This document shows, piece after piece, positions 1 through 7,147 of a DNA stretch of 57,011 bases. Below the pieces are notes generated by a model. It saw only the letters and a program-made list of their open reading frames with translations. It did not search any database and was not told the DNA's origin. Location of the stretch: positions 1-57,011 of the forward strand of contig NZ_VMHE01000014.1 of the NCBI RefSeq assembly GCF_007559425.1. Reading direction: 5' to 3'. Source of the stretch: Allobacillus salarius. GTDB lineage: Bacteria; Bacillota; Bacilli; Bacillales; Alkalibacillaceae. The number at the start of each line of letters is the position of its first letter. Position 1 is the first letter of the stretch. The position numbers and the translations under genes were made by a program.

Positions 1-379
1 CTAAATTAGTAGGTTGATTGAGCAAAAGTGTAAAATCTTATCGAGCAAAAACTGTCAACTTTATTCTAGCGTTTACACCAGCCTCTTCATGATTCTTCGG
101 AGAAATATAAAATGGTATAAATATATCTAACTACTTCTTTTATGGACAAAAATAAATAAAAGTAATTAAAATACGTATAGATACTATTAAATAGTGTTCG
201 AGACCTAAAAGAACGCTCACGAGAATATTGAGAGAATTTCACAGTCAAATCACGAGCTCATCTAAAAACGCAGAATATTTACAGAGGTACAATATAACAA
301 TTTGCTTTCAAGCGACTGAACGAAGAAGTGATTTCACTCATGGAAAGAGCCACCATAATCTATCGGGAGAGTCGAAAAA
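1..379. other. Non-coding stretch before first gene
   Basis: AT-rich sequence with no convincing open frame, RNA gene or repeat. It presumably holds the promoter of the membrane-protein gene at 380, but I see no clear -35/-10 pair. A weak Shine-Dalgarno (GGGAGAG, 365-371) precedes the ATG at 380. Confidence 0.5.
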
Positions 380-1030
380 ATGAATAGAAAGATAGCTTTG
401 TTGGATTTAATATTTTATGTTGGCCTACCGTTACTCATTTGGAATCAAGGCAGGGAGCTCATCGGTGATTATCCAGCGATGCTACTATCAACGGTTCCTG
501 GATTCATCTATACGCTTTATCGATTTTGGCATGAACGACGGGTGAATATTACCGGGATTTTCATCATTACCACATTATTGATTGGTACTTCGCTTGACTT
601 GCTTGCAGGATCTGCGGAAAAAATGCTTTGGTATCAAGTTTATTTCGGTTTTGCAATAGCCGGATTTCATGCAATCTTTTTATTGATTCGAAAGCCATTA
701 GCGCTATACTTTGCTGTCGATTTTGTTTCCTTACAAGGGTTTGACCCTGCCGAAAGCAAGATTCTTTTTAACCAACCGCCAATATTCAAGTGGTTTCAAC
801 GGATTCAACTTCTCTTTGTTGTCCGGGGAGTCACTTTAGCTTTTTTAAAAATGTGGCTACTTCAAAAGTACGGGATTGATGGATACGAGGCCATGTTAAT
901 TTACTTACGAGTGGCTGGGTGGATTTTCGGTGGTATGATTATGGGAATGTTTTTTTATACGAGCATACCGATTCAGAAGTATTTACAATCAAATGACATG
1001 CAGCAACAACAAAAATCCCTAGAAAGATAG
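380..1030 (+). CDS. VC0807-like integral membrane protein
   Basis: A 216-residue polytopic membrane protein of unknown biochemical role. About six hydrophobic segments are visible (roughly residues 7-25, 32-48, 56-74, 83-103, 145-162, 178-198). The short charged connectors are typical of the VC0807 family: an early Asp in the first helix, a GDYPAM turn, then an RR/ERR cluster after helix 2. That family call is from memory of its N-terminal pattern. The gene stands alone, converging on fadF, and its last codons form the left arm of the shared terminator. I cannot assign a substrate; a transporter-like or septation-protein-A-like membrane role is only a guess. Confidence 0.6.
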   Translation: MNRKIALLDLIFYVGLPLLIWNQGRELIGDYPAMLLSTVPGFIYTLYRFWHERRVNITGIFIITTLLIGTSLDLLAGSAEKMLWYQVYFGFAIAGFHAIFLLIRKPLALYFAVDFVSLQGFDPAESKILFNQPPIFKWFQRIQLLFVVRGVTLAFLKMWLLQKYGIDGYEAMLIYLRVAGWIFGGMIMGMFFYTSIPIQKYLQSNDMQQQQKSLER

Positions 1031-1051
1031 TCTCTCGCTACCTTTCTAGGG
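1017..1051. terminator. Bidirectional rho-independent terminator
   Basis: A 10-bp perfect stem (CCCTAGAAAG / CTTTCTAGGG) with a 15-nt loop spans the stop codon of the gene at 380-1030. T-rich sequence follows on both strands (ATTTTT on each side), so it can end transcription of both convergent genes. Confidence 0.8.
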
Positions 1052-1071
1052 AATTATATTTTTCGAAACTA

Positions 1072-3192
1072 TTACGCTGGTTGATCTTCTTTCTCTGGAA
1101 CTCCAAAGATTGATTCTTCCAGTACTTCAGCAACGTCCCGTGTTTGAACCGTTTCATCGACTTCTTTTGCTTTTGTTCCATCACTGATCATCGTTAGACA
1201 GAATGGACAAGCACTGGAGATTGTCGTTGCTTCTGTACGTAAAGCTTGTTCTGTACGAGCGACGTTGATGCGGTTTCCAGTTGTTTCTTCCATCCACATC
1301 AAACCGCCACCAGCTCCACAGCACATTCCGTTTTCCTTACTACGCTCCATTTCAACGACTTCAACGCCTGGTACGTGCTCCAAGATGTAACGCGGCGGGT
1401 TATAAATGTCGTTGTAACGTCCAAGGTAACAAGAATCGTGGTACGTAATTTTCTCATGAATTGCTTTTTGTGGCTTCAAGCGACCTTCTTGAATCCACTC
1501 GGCCAGAAGCTCTGTATGGTGGAATATTTCCGCTTCTAGACCAAAATCAGGATATTCGTTTTTAAAGATATTATAAGCGTGTGGGTCGATTGTAACGATT
1601 TTCTTAATATCGTTTTTCTCGAATTCTTTAATATTCTTCTCCGCAAGCTCTTGGAACAAGAATTCGTTTCCTAAACGACGAGCTGTATCACCAGAGTTAC
1701 GCTCTTTGTTTCCAAGAATCGCGAACTTAATGCCTGCTTTGTTCATCAAGCGAGCGAACGCTAATGCGATCTTCTGACTACGGCTGTCATAAGAGCCCAT
1801 GGAAGAAACCCAGAATAAGTATTCAAATTCTTCGTCTTCTTTTTTCAATTCTTTAACTGTAGGTACTTTAAGCGTATCATCTTGGTCTCTCCAATTTTCA
1901 CGGTCTTTCTTGGAAAGTCCCCAAGGGTTTCCTTGACGCTCGATGTTCATCATTGCACGCTGTGCTTCAGGGTCCATTTTCCCTTCAGTCATTACGAGGT
2001 AACGACGAAGATCGATAATTGTATCGACGTGCTGGTTCATAACCGGACAAGCATCTTCACAGTTACGGCATGTCGTACAAGCCCAAAGCTCTTCTTCTGT
2101 TACAACGTCACCGATTAGATTTTTTTCCATAACTTGTTGAGCTAGCGTACCGTTTGGTTCATCTGCTACTTGATTTCCAGTGCGTCCTGCAAATGCATAC
2201 GTTGGAACCCAAGCGGAACGTCCAGTCACTGCAGCCCCTTTTTCAGACAAGTGGTCACGGATTTTTAGTAATAAATCCATCGGAGAAAGCATTTTACCTG
2301 TGCCGGATGCTGGACAAACGTTTGTACAACGGCCACATTCAACACACGCATATAAATCTAGTAGCTGAAGATCGCTTAAATCTTCTACTTTTCCTGCTCC
2401 GAATGTTGGTTCTTCATCGGATTCTTCCATTTCATCAATGTTGAAATCAATTTTTTTCAATTTTCCATGCTTCTTATCTTTCGTGAACAATACGTTTGCT
2501 GGACCTGCAATTAAGTGAGCGTGCTTGAATTGTGGCACGTACACTAAGAAGGCCAACAACACGAGCAAGTGAATCCACCACATGACGAAGAACACAGCTG
2601 CTGCAGCGGTTGGACTCATCCAGCCGAATGCCCAAGCGATGGAGGATGCGACAGGCTCTGTCCATGTTAAATCATGTCCATGCCAAATAATCGCCATTCC
2701 GTTACCTGCTAAAACAGTTAACATTAGTGATCCGATAAAGTAATACACAAGACCCGCTGCAAATGTTTTCTTCAAGCGGACAAGCTTTTCGATATAACGG
2801 CGATAGAAACCCCAAATGACCGCAAATAAAATAACTAATGCTACGATCTCTTGGAAAAACTTAAAGCCTGGATATAAAAATCCGAGTGGTAAATGGGAGC
2901 CTGGCACGAGTCCTGCCCAAATGAAATCGATTGCACCAAACTGCACTAAAATAAATCCATAGAAAAACATAACGTGAATGGCACCGGATTTTTTATCTTT
3001 CAACAGCTTTTTCTGTCCAAACACATATACCCAAGCATCTTTCAGGCGCTGTTTGATCCCTTCATCAAACTCTGTTTTTCGACCGAGCTTAATATAAGCA
3101 ATTCTTGTTCGGACAATTTGTACGAATAAGAAAATCGCGTAGGCCGTTACAGCAAGAAAGGCAAGCGCATTAATGATCAACAACGTCTCCAT
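1072..3192 (-). CDS. fadF: FadF/YwjF-type membrane iron-sulfur oxidoreductase
   Basis: A 706-residue membrane Fe-S protein, probably passing electrons from acyl-CoA dehydrogenase/ETF to the quinone pool in fatty-acid oxidation. The N-terminal third has about five membrane helices (NarI-like domain). Two 4Fe-4S motifs follow, CVECGRCTNVCP near residue 282 and CTTCRNCEDACP near 372. The C-terminal third has heterodisulfide-reductase-type CCG domains (CYLGRYN near 586, CCGAGGG near 624, CPFC near 662). Length and architecture match B. subtilis YwjF (FadF), which is known to belong to the FadR regulon with acdA. No acdA lies beside it here. The candidate FadR site in its promoter supports the assignment. 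Start ATG 3192 is preceded by GGGG-type ribosome-binding sequence. Confidence 0.88.
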   Translation of the reverse strand: METLLIINALAFLAVTAYAIFLFVQIVRTRIAYIKLGRKTEFDEGIKQRLKDAWVYVFGQKKLLKDKKSGAIHVMFFYGFILVQFGAIDFIWAGLVPGSHLPLGFLYPGFKFFQEIVALVILFAVIWGFYRRYIEKLVRLKKTFAAGLVYYFIGSLMLTVLAGNGMAIIWHGHDLTWTEPVASSIAWAFGWMSPTAAAAVFFVMWWIHLLVLLAFLVYVPQFKHAHLIAGPANVLFTKDKKHGKLKKIDFNIDEMEESDEEPTFGAGKVEDLSDLQLLDLYACVECGRCTNVCPASGTGKMLSPMDLLLKIRDHLSEKGAAVTGRSAWVPTYAFAGRTGNQVADEPNGTLAQQVMEKNLIGDVVTEEELWACTTCRNCEDACPVMNQHVDTIIDLRRYLVMTEGKMDPEAQRAMMNIERQGNPWGLSKKDRENWRDQDDTLKVPTVKELKKEDEEFEYLFWVSSMGSYDSRSQKIALAFARLMNKAGIKFAILGNKERNSGDTARRLGNEFLFQELAEKNIKEFEKNDIKKIVTIDPHAYNIFKNEYPDFGLEAEIFHHTELLAEWIQEGRLKPQKAIHEKITYHDSCYLGRYNDIYNPPRYILEHVPGVEVVEMERSKENGMCCGAGGGLMWMEETTGNRINVARTEQALRTEATTISSACPFCLTMISDGTKAKEVDETVQTRDVAEVLEESIFGVPEKEDQPA

Positions 3193-3352
3193 TCTTTTCC
3201 CCCCATATTCTTATGATGAACTGACAATTGATTATTCCTTATCACTATCTTAACAAAAAAAGTTGTTTAAAAAAGGAATAATCTGAATTATTTCGTCTAA
3301 TTAAGGAGCATCCCGTTTTGAGATGCTCACAAATTAAGTATTATTTAGCTCT

Positions 3353-3380
3353 ATTATACAATGAATGAGCATTCAGTCAA
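3353..3380 (-). promoter_or_regulatory. fadF promoter with FadR-like operator
   Basis: On the minus strand a TTGACT -35 (3375-3380) and a TATAAT -10 (3353-3358) are separated by 16 bp. The 18-mer at 3362-3379 reads TGAATGAGCATTCAGTCA and differs from the recalled B. subtilis FadR box (TGAATGA-NTAN-TCATTCA) at two positions. It covers most of the spacer and the -35, a repressing position. The leader of about 150 nt contains a hairpin (GAGCATC/GATGCTC, 3306-3328) without a clear T tract. Confidence 0.65.
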
Positions 3381-3486
3381 TCGATTTATTTATTTTCAGC
3401 CAATTGTTTAGGGGTCGCGCTAACGCATCAGGCCCTGTCTTTCTGGTGATCGACGGGCTCTAGGAATTTTACGGGGGGTGTGCATT

Positions 3487-3737
3487 TCTCGAACACGGGA
3501 GAAGGCGTTTTTTCCTTCCTTCCCGGCTTGAGAGGGCTTCTCGAACACGGAAGGACATATAATTTCATTTGTTCCGTTCTTGAGAGCGCTCCTCGAACAC
3601 GGAAGAAGGCGTTTTTTCCTTCCCGGCTTGAGAGCGGTTCTCGAGCACGGAAGGACACATAATTTCATTTGTTCCGTGCTTGAGAGTGCTTCTCGAGCAC
3701 GGAAGGACGCGCTTTTTCCTTTCCGGCTTGAGAACAT
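3487..3737. repeat. Repeat family A, ~52/48-bp tandem palindromes
   Basis: Five copies of a TCTCGA(A/G)CACGG core begin at 3487, 3539, 3591, 3639 and 3691, with spacings of 52, 52, 48 and 52. Upstream of most lies CTTGAGAG, so each unit is an imperfect palindrome of the form CTTGAGAG-N5-TCTCGAGCACGG. Spacers alternate between a TTTCATTTGTTCCG type and an AAGGCG-T-run-CCTTCC type, giving a ~100-bp higher-order unit. The 52-bp step is not a multiple of three and no start has a ribosome-binding site, so I treat it as non-coding. Confidence 0.8.
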
Positions 3738-3822
3738 AAAATTTGAGTCACCTTAAAACAAAAGAAGAAAGCTTTTCTCGCTATTCCTCGTTTTCTTGTC
3801 TTAACAAATCTTTCCGCTGTTG

Positions 3823-3857
3823 CCCCTTACTCAAAGTTTAAGTGAGGGGGTTTTTTT
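3823..3857. terminator. Duplicated terminator-like hairpin (copy 1)
   Basis: CCCCTTACT / AGTGAGGGG forms a 9-bp stem followed by seven T on the plus strand. No gene ends just upstream, so it appears to be a relic of the duplicated segment whose other copy (6828-6863) ends the symporter cassette. Confidence 0.65.
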
Positions 3858-3906
3858 ATGTCGATTATTCATTTTCGTTTTCCATTCTGGTACAGAAAGT
3901 TTCTGC

Positions 3907-4094
3907 CTTCAGCGTTTTTGGTAATTCTTCAGGGTTAATTTTGTATTCTTCAAGGTTAATTCGCCTGGCTTCAGGGTTATTTCGGCATCCTTCAGGGTTA
4001 ATTCGTTCGGCTTCAGGGTTATTTCGACATCCTTCAGGGTTAATTCGCTCGGCTTCAGGGTTAATCTGCGCAGCTTCAGGGTTAATTGCTTTGA
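3907..4094. repeat. Repeat family B array, copy 1 (21-bp units)
   Basis: About nine units of CTTCAGGGTTAATTCGCTCGG type start at 3907, 3927, 3948, 3969, 3990, 4011, 4032, 4053 and 4074. Spacing is exactly 21 bp after the first unit. Two variants alternate (AATTCGCTCGG and TTTCGACATC endings), giving a 42-bp super-period. Because 21 is a multiple of three both strands stay open. The resulting INPEA/ERINPEG-like peptides have no ribosome-binding site and are probably incidental. A diverged second copy lies at 6914-7096. Confidence 0.85.
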
Positions 4095-4149
4095 CGTACG
4101 CGCACGACAAAAAGCACTGATCGAAATCGGCGTCTTTTGACGTTACTAT

Positions 4150-4250
4150 TTACATTTGCTGTGGTGCAAGAACGAATTATCTTGAATAACAATTTGAGCA
4201 ACTTTAAGGAATGTGATTCTATCGTTGAGGAATCTCAATCTTCTCGTTTT
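4150..4250 (-). pseudogene. Decayed 3' end of argS (duplication remnant)
   Basis: The sequence from the TTA stop at 4150 closely follows the real argS end (from 7148): CATTTGCT-TGGTGC, then CTTGAATAAC, with about 13 bp missing between. Recognisable codon-level similarity fades out near 4250. A degenerate version of the argS terminator lies just before it (about 4110-4136). It cannot be translated as ArgS because of the deletion and later divergence. With the hairpin at 3823 and array B copy 1 it forms one duplicated segment of about 330-430 bp. Confidence 0.7.
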
Positions 4251-4507
4251 CAGTTCGCAGTCTATCTATCGCAAGGCATGACCTATAGAACAAAGTAAAT
4301 TTTTAATTTATAAAAGGATTTTTAGATTATAGATAGAAGTTGAAAAATAAGTCGAAATATACCGAAATTTTATAAAACATAGCAACTCTTGATTTTTTTA
4401 TTTTTCATTTTGTTGAAAGTCATCTAATGGTTAATAGGTTTTCATCCTAATTCATAGGTTTTAGTGTCACGAAGTTAAGAACGCATCATCCGAAGGGAGG
4501 TGAAACC

Positions 4508-4726
4508 ATGGCATCCAGATCAAAACTTAAAGATCCTGGTTTAATCTTAATGATTTTCTTGGTTCTTTATGCCTTATTAGTCTTTGTTTGGTGGCCTGCA
4601 GATGTATATGTATATGGAATTTCTTTAGTAGGCTGGCTCATGTTTGCCGGGTTATTTTTCTGGTTTTTATTAGCAATTGTCTATGTGATTTGGATTGAGA
4701 AGATTGAAGATCGCAACAATTCCTAG
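4508..4726 (+). CDS. DUF3311-like small membrane subunit
   Basis: A 72-residue protein with two hydrophobic helices (about residues 11-32 and 40-62) and a charged C-terminus. Proteins of this kind (DUF3311, YhdT-like) are typically encoded directly ahead of sodium:solute symporters, and one follows here after 22 bp, so it is probably an accessory subunit of that carrier. Start ATG 4508 is fixed by an excellent ribosome-binding site AAGGGAGGTGA (4493-4503). It is the first gene of a three-gene operon. The family name is from memory; the paired arrangement is directly visible. Confidence 0.75.
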   Translation: MASRSKLKDPGLILMIFLVLYALLVFVWWPADVYVYGISLVGWLMFAGLFFWFLLAIVYVIWIEKIEDRNNS

Positions 4727-4748
4727 ATCGTAGTGAGGAGGGTAAGCT

Positions 4749-6194
4749 ATGCAAGTCACTGAATCTATTATTATGGTTATTTATCTAGTTGTGCTGACAA
4801 TAATCGGAATATATTTCTATCGTCGAGCGAGACAATCTGAAAGTGATTACTTTACCGCTGGACAAAGCATCAACACGTTTGTTGGCGCATTTGCTATTTT
4901 CGCGGCAGTAGCCAGTTCTAGTTCACTACTTGGTGCAGTTGGCTCGGGTGTTGCGTTAGGTGTTCCTTATTTCTTTACGTATGCTTTTGGTGTCATCGCC
5001 ATTATGCCATTTGCGATGTTTTTGATTTCCGGACAAATTCGTCGCTCTGGTGTGAAAACGGTTCCAGAGTTTTTTAATCAACGATTTGGAAGCTCTGTAC
5101 AAATTGTGGCTGCCGTAATTGTTTGTGTTGGCATGACATTTTATATGGTTCCTCAATTAACTGCTTCAGGAATCATTGGCTCATATGTTTTAGGCATCGA
5201 TTATACAACCGCAGTCATTGTACTAGGATTAGGTTTTACATTGTATGCAGCACTAGGTGGCATGTGGGCGATTACGTACACGGACTTGATTCAGGGCATC
5301 ATTATGATTGTTGGAATCGTCATATTAGCCTTAGCCATCTTAATGAATCATAACGGGATTGGAGCCTTAATCGGTGATGCGCTAAGTACTGATCCGGAAT
5401 TTGGTGATATAACTCAGCCATGGATGTCTTATTTCGGTTTATTCATTGCTTTTTTATGGTTCGGAATCATTTCTCCGTCAGTCGTCATGCGGAATTTCGC
5501 TTCGAAAAGTCCAAGAATTGCCCGCCGCACTTCGATGTGGGCTTGTTTGATTTATTTAACGTTATTTGTTTCAGGTTTCATCGTTACTTCAGCAGGTGCA
5601 AGCCTTGGCATTATAGATACATTGGACAATACTGATATGATTTTCGTATCGGTGATTGACCATTATTTACCGGCTATACTTGGCGGAATCATGCTAGCTG
5701 GGTTGCTTGCAGCAATTATGTCCTCAGCTGATGCAATGCTACTCGCGATTTCTGCGGCAATTGCTCATGATATTTATAAAGGGTATATCAATAAACAGGC
5801 GAGTGAGCGATTTGTTACAGGTCTTGGATTGATCATTATGATTTTAGCGAGTGTCGTTGGTGTGATCATTGCGATTGATCCACCTGGTTTGATTGCAATC
5901 ATGGTCGGCTGGGTCGGTGGCTTCCTGCTCTCTTCTTTCGGATTTCCGATCGTGTTGGGTATCTGGTGGAGTCGAGCGAATACACAAGGCGCATTGGCTG
6001 GTATGCTGAGTGGAGCGATTACGTTTGTCATCCTCATCACATCTGGTGTATTGCCGACGAACGCTGAACCAATCATTGCTGCTCCGATTTCATTGTTTCT
6101 TATGATTGTCGTTAGTTTAATGACTTCACCGCCGCCGAAAGAAAAACAGGATTTGGTTGAGTTTTATCATACACATTTAGAAGATACGAACTGA
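4749..6194 (+). CDS. Sodium:solute symporter (SSS family)
   Basis: A 481-residue carrier with about 13 hydrophobic helices, expected to import a small organic solute with Na+ across the cytoplasmic membrane. It shows SSS hallmarks: the YFTAGQSI segment near residue 38, a glycine/serine-rich helix 2 (AAVASSSSLLGAVG), ALGGMWAITYTDLIQG around residue 168 and the SSADAMLLAISAAI stretch near 325. The nearest recalled group is the PanF/YhdT-paired symporters, but the substrate cannot be read from sequence. Ribosome-binding site GAGGAGGG lies 7 bp before ATG 4749. The gene sits between the DUF3311-like gene (22 bp upstream) and an unknown soluble protein (10 bp downstream). Confidence 0.9.
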   Translation: MQVTESIIMVIYLVVLTIIGIYFYRRARQSESDYFTAGQSINTFVGAFAIFAAVASSSSLLGAVGSGVALGVPYFFTYAFGVIAIMPFAMFLISGQIRRSGVKTVPEFFNQRFGSSVQIVAAVIVCVGMTFYMVPQLTASGIIGSYVLGIDYTTAVIVLGLGFTLYAALGGMWAITYTDLIQGIIMIVGIVILALAILMNHNGIGALIGDALSTDPEFGDITQPWMSYFGLFIAFLWFGIISPSVVMRNFASKSPRIARRTSMWACLIYLTLFVSGFIVTSAGASLGIIDTLDNTDMIFVSVIDHYLPAILGGIMLAGLLAAIMSSADAMLLAISAAIAHDIYKGYINKQASERFVTGLGLIIMILASVVGVIIAIDPPGLIAIMVGWVGGFLLSSFGFPIVLGIWWSRANTQGALAGMLSGAITFVILITSGVLPTNAEPIIAAPISLFLMIVVSLMTSPPPKEKQDLVEFYHTHLEDTN

Positions 6195-6204
6195 TGAGGA
6201 AAAG

Positions 6205-6801
6205 GTGATTGATGTGTTGACGAAAACAAAAATGACCGTGAAACAAATTGGTGATCGACAGGTAGTTAGTGAAGATAACCTTTATCAGTTTGTCTATAAA
6301 AATATTGGGTTGAAAAGTAAACTGAAAACAAAGGTAAACAAAGCGTATGTGAAAGAGCATTTGGCTAATTATGAATTAATTTATCACCCGATGTGGTTAG
6401 CGAAAACAATCATAATTGCTGAACGGCCACCATTCACTCCAAAAAAATTGCCTAATATTATTTTTGTCGATGCAGTGTCCGGTTATCGGGGCGTTTTTCA
6501 ACGAATTCCTGTCGTGCAAGAGATTGAGATCAGTCAAGAAAACGTGGTGAAAAATAAAATTAGGATGGATGAGTGTAAGAGTAAATACATTAAGGACGTT
6601 CAAGCTCAGCAAATTGACCGCTCATATATTTTGAAGAAACCGAAGCATGAAATTGTTGATTTATTTTTAGTCTATCTACCGATTTGGAGAGTCACATTGA
6701 ATATTGGCTCGAATGACGAGACATTTTATATTAACGCAAACACTGGAGAAAACGAAACGTATATGCGTGAACGGTGGGAAAATGGAAAAGATTTAATTTA
6801 A
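6205..6801 (+). CDS. Unknown soluble protein of symporter operon
   Basis: A 198-residue protein I do not recognise. There is no signal peptide or membrane helix. Two similar blocks suggest an internal repeat: YHPMWL followed by FVDAVSG (about residues 60-93) and YLPIWRV followed by FYINANTGE (about 155-182). A hydrophobic/aromatic strand followed by a D/N-A-x-(S/T)-G turn recalls small beta domains, without a firm family. Co-transcription with the symporter suggests a role in its regulation or in handling its substrate. Start is uncertain: GTG 6205 has only GAGGA four bases upstream, whereas GTG 6214 (or TTG 6217) is better placed after AAAGGTGAT. It ends before the terminator at 6828. Confidence 0.7.
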   Translation: MIDVLTKTKMTVKQIGDRQVVSEDNLYQFVYKNIGLKSKLKTKVNKAYVKEHLANYELIYHPMWLAKTIIIAERPPFTPKKLPNIIFVDAVSGYRGVFQRIPVVQEIEISQENVVKNKIRMDECKSKYIKDVQAQQIDRSYILKKPKHEIVDLFLVYLPIWRVTLNIGSNDETFYINANTGENETYMRERWENGKDLI

Positions 6802-6827
6802 TCGTACAGCTCACCGTTCTCAACTCC

Positions 6828-6863
6828 ACCCCTTACTCAAAGATTAAGTTAGGGGTGTTTTTT
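6828..6863 (+). terminator. Terminator of symporter operon
   Basis: CCCCTTACT / AGTTAGGGG stem (one mismatch) with GTTTTTT tail, 27 bp after the operon's last stop codon. It is the second copy of the hairpin at 3823-3857. Confidence 0.75.
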
Positions 6864-6913
6864 AATGGCGATTACTCATTTTCGTTTTTCATTCTGGCAC
6901 AGAGAATTCCTGC

Positions 6914-7096
6914 CTTCAGCGTTTTTTAGGAATTCTTCAGCGTTAATTTCCTCAGCTTCAGGGTTATTTTTGCAACCTTCAAGGTTAATTCGCTTGGCTT
7001 CAGGGCTATTTCGGCCAGGGTTAATTCGCTTGGCTTCAGGGTTATTTCAACATCCTTCAGGGTTTATCGACCCGGCTTCAGGGTTAATTGCTTTAA
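6914..7096. repeat. Repeat family B array, copy 2 (21-bp units)
   Basis: About eight to nine units related to CTTCAGGGTTAATTCGCTTGG, last unit at 7076. One unit is shortened near 7015 (GGCCAGGG junction), which breaks the 21-bp phase once. Flanks match copy 1: CATTTTCGTTTTTCATTCTGG before it and TTAATTGCTTTAACGC after it. Copies 1 and 2 are therefore parts of one larger duplication, not independent arrays. Confidence 0.85.
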
Positions 7097-7105
7097 CGCA
7101 CACAC

Positions 7106-7132
7106 AAAAAGGCACCGACCGAAGTCAGTGCC
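7106..7132 (-). terminator. argS terminator
   Basis: On the minus strand GGCACTGAC-TTCG-GTCGGTGCC forms a 9-bp stem with a stable UUCG tetraloop, followed by TTTTT. It lies 16 bp beyond the argS stop codon. Confidence 0.9.
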
Positions 7133-7147
7133 AGTTTACGCGACTAT

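Noticed and set aside
3842..4120. Repetitive protein-coding frames across array B (both strands)
   Set aside because: Frames are open only because the 21-bp unit is a multiple of three and lacks stops. No ribosome-binding sites; the same applies at 6865-7200 and to the frames across array A at 3420-3737.
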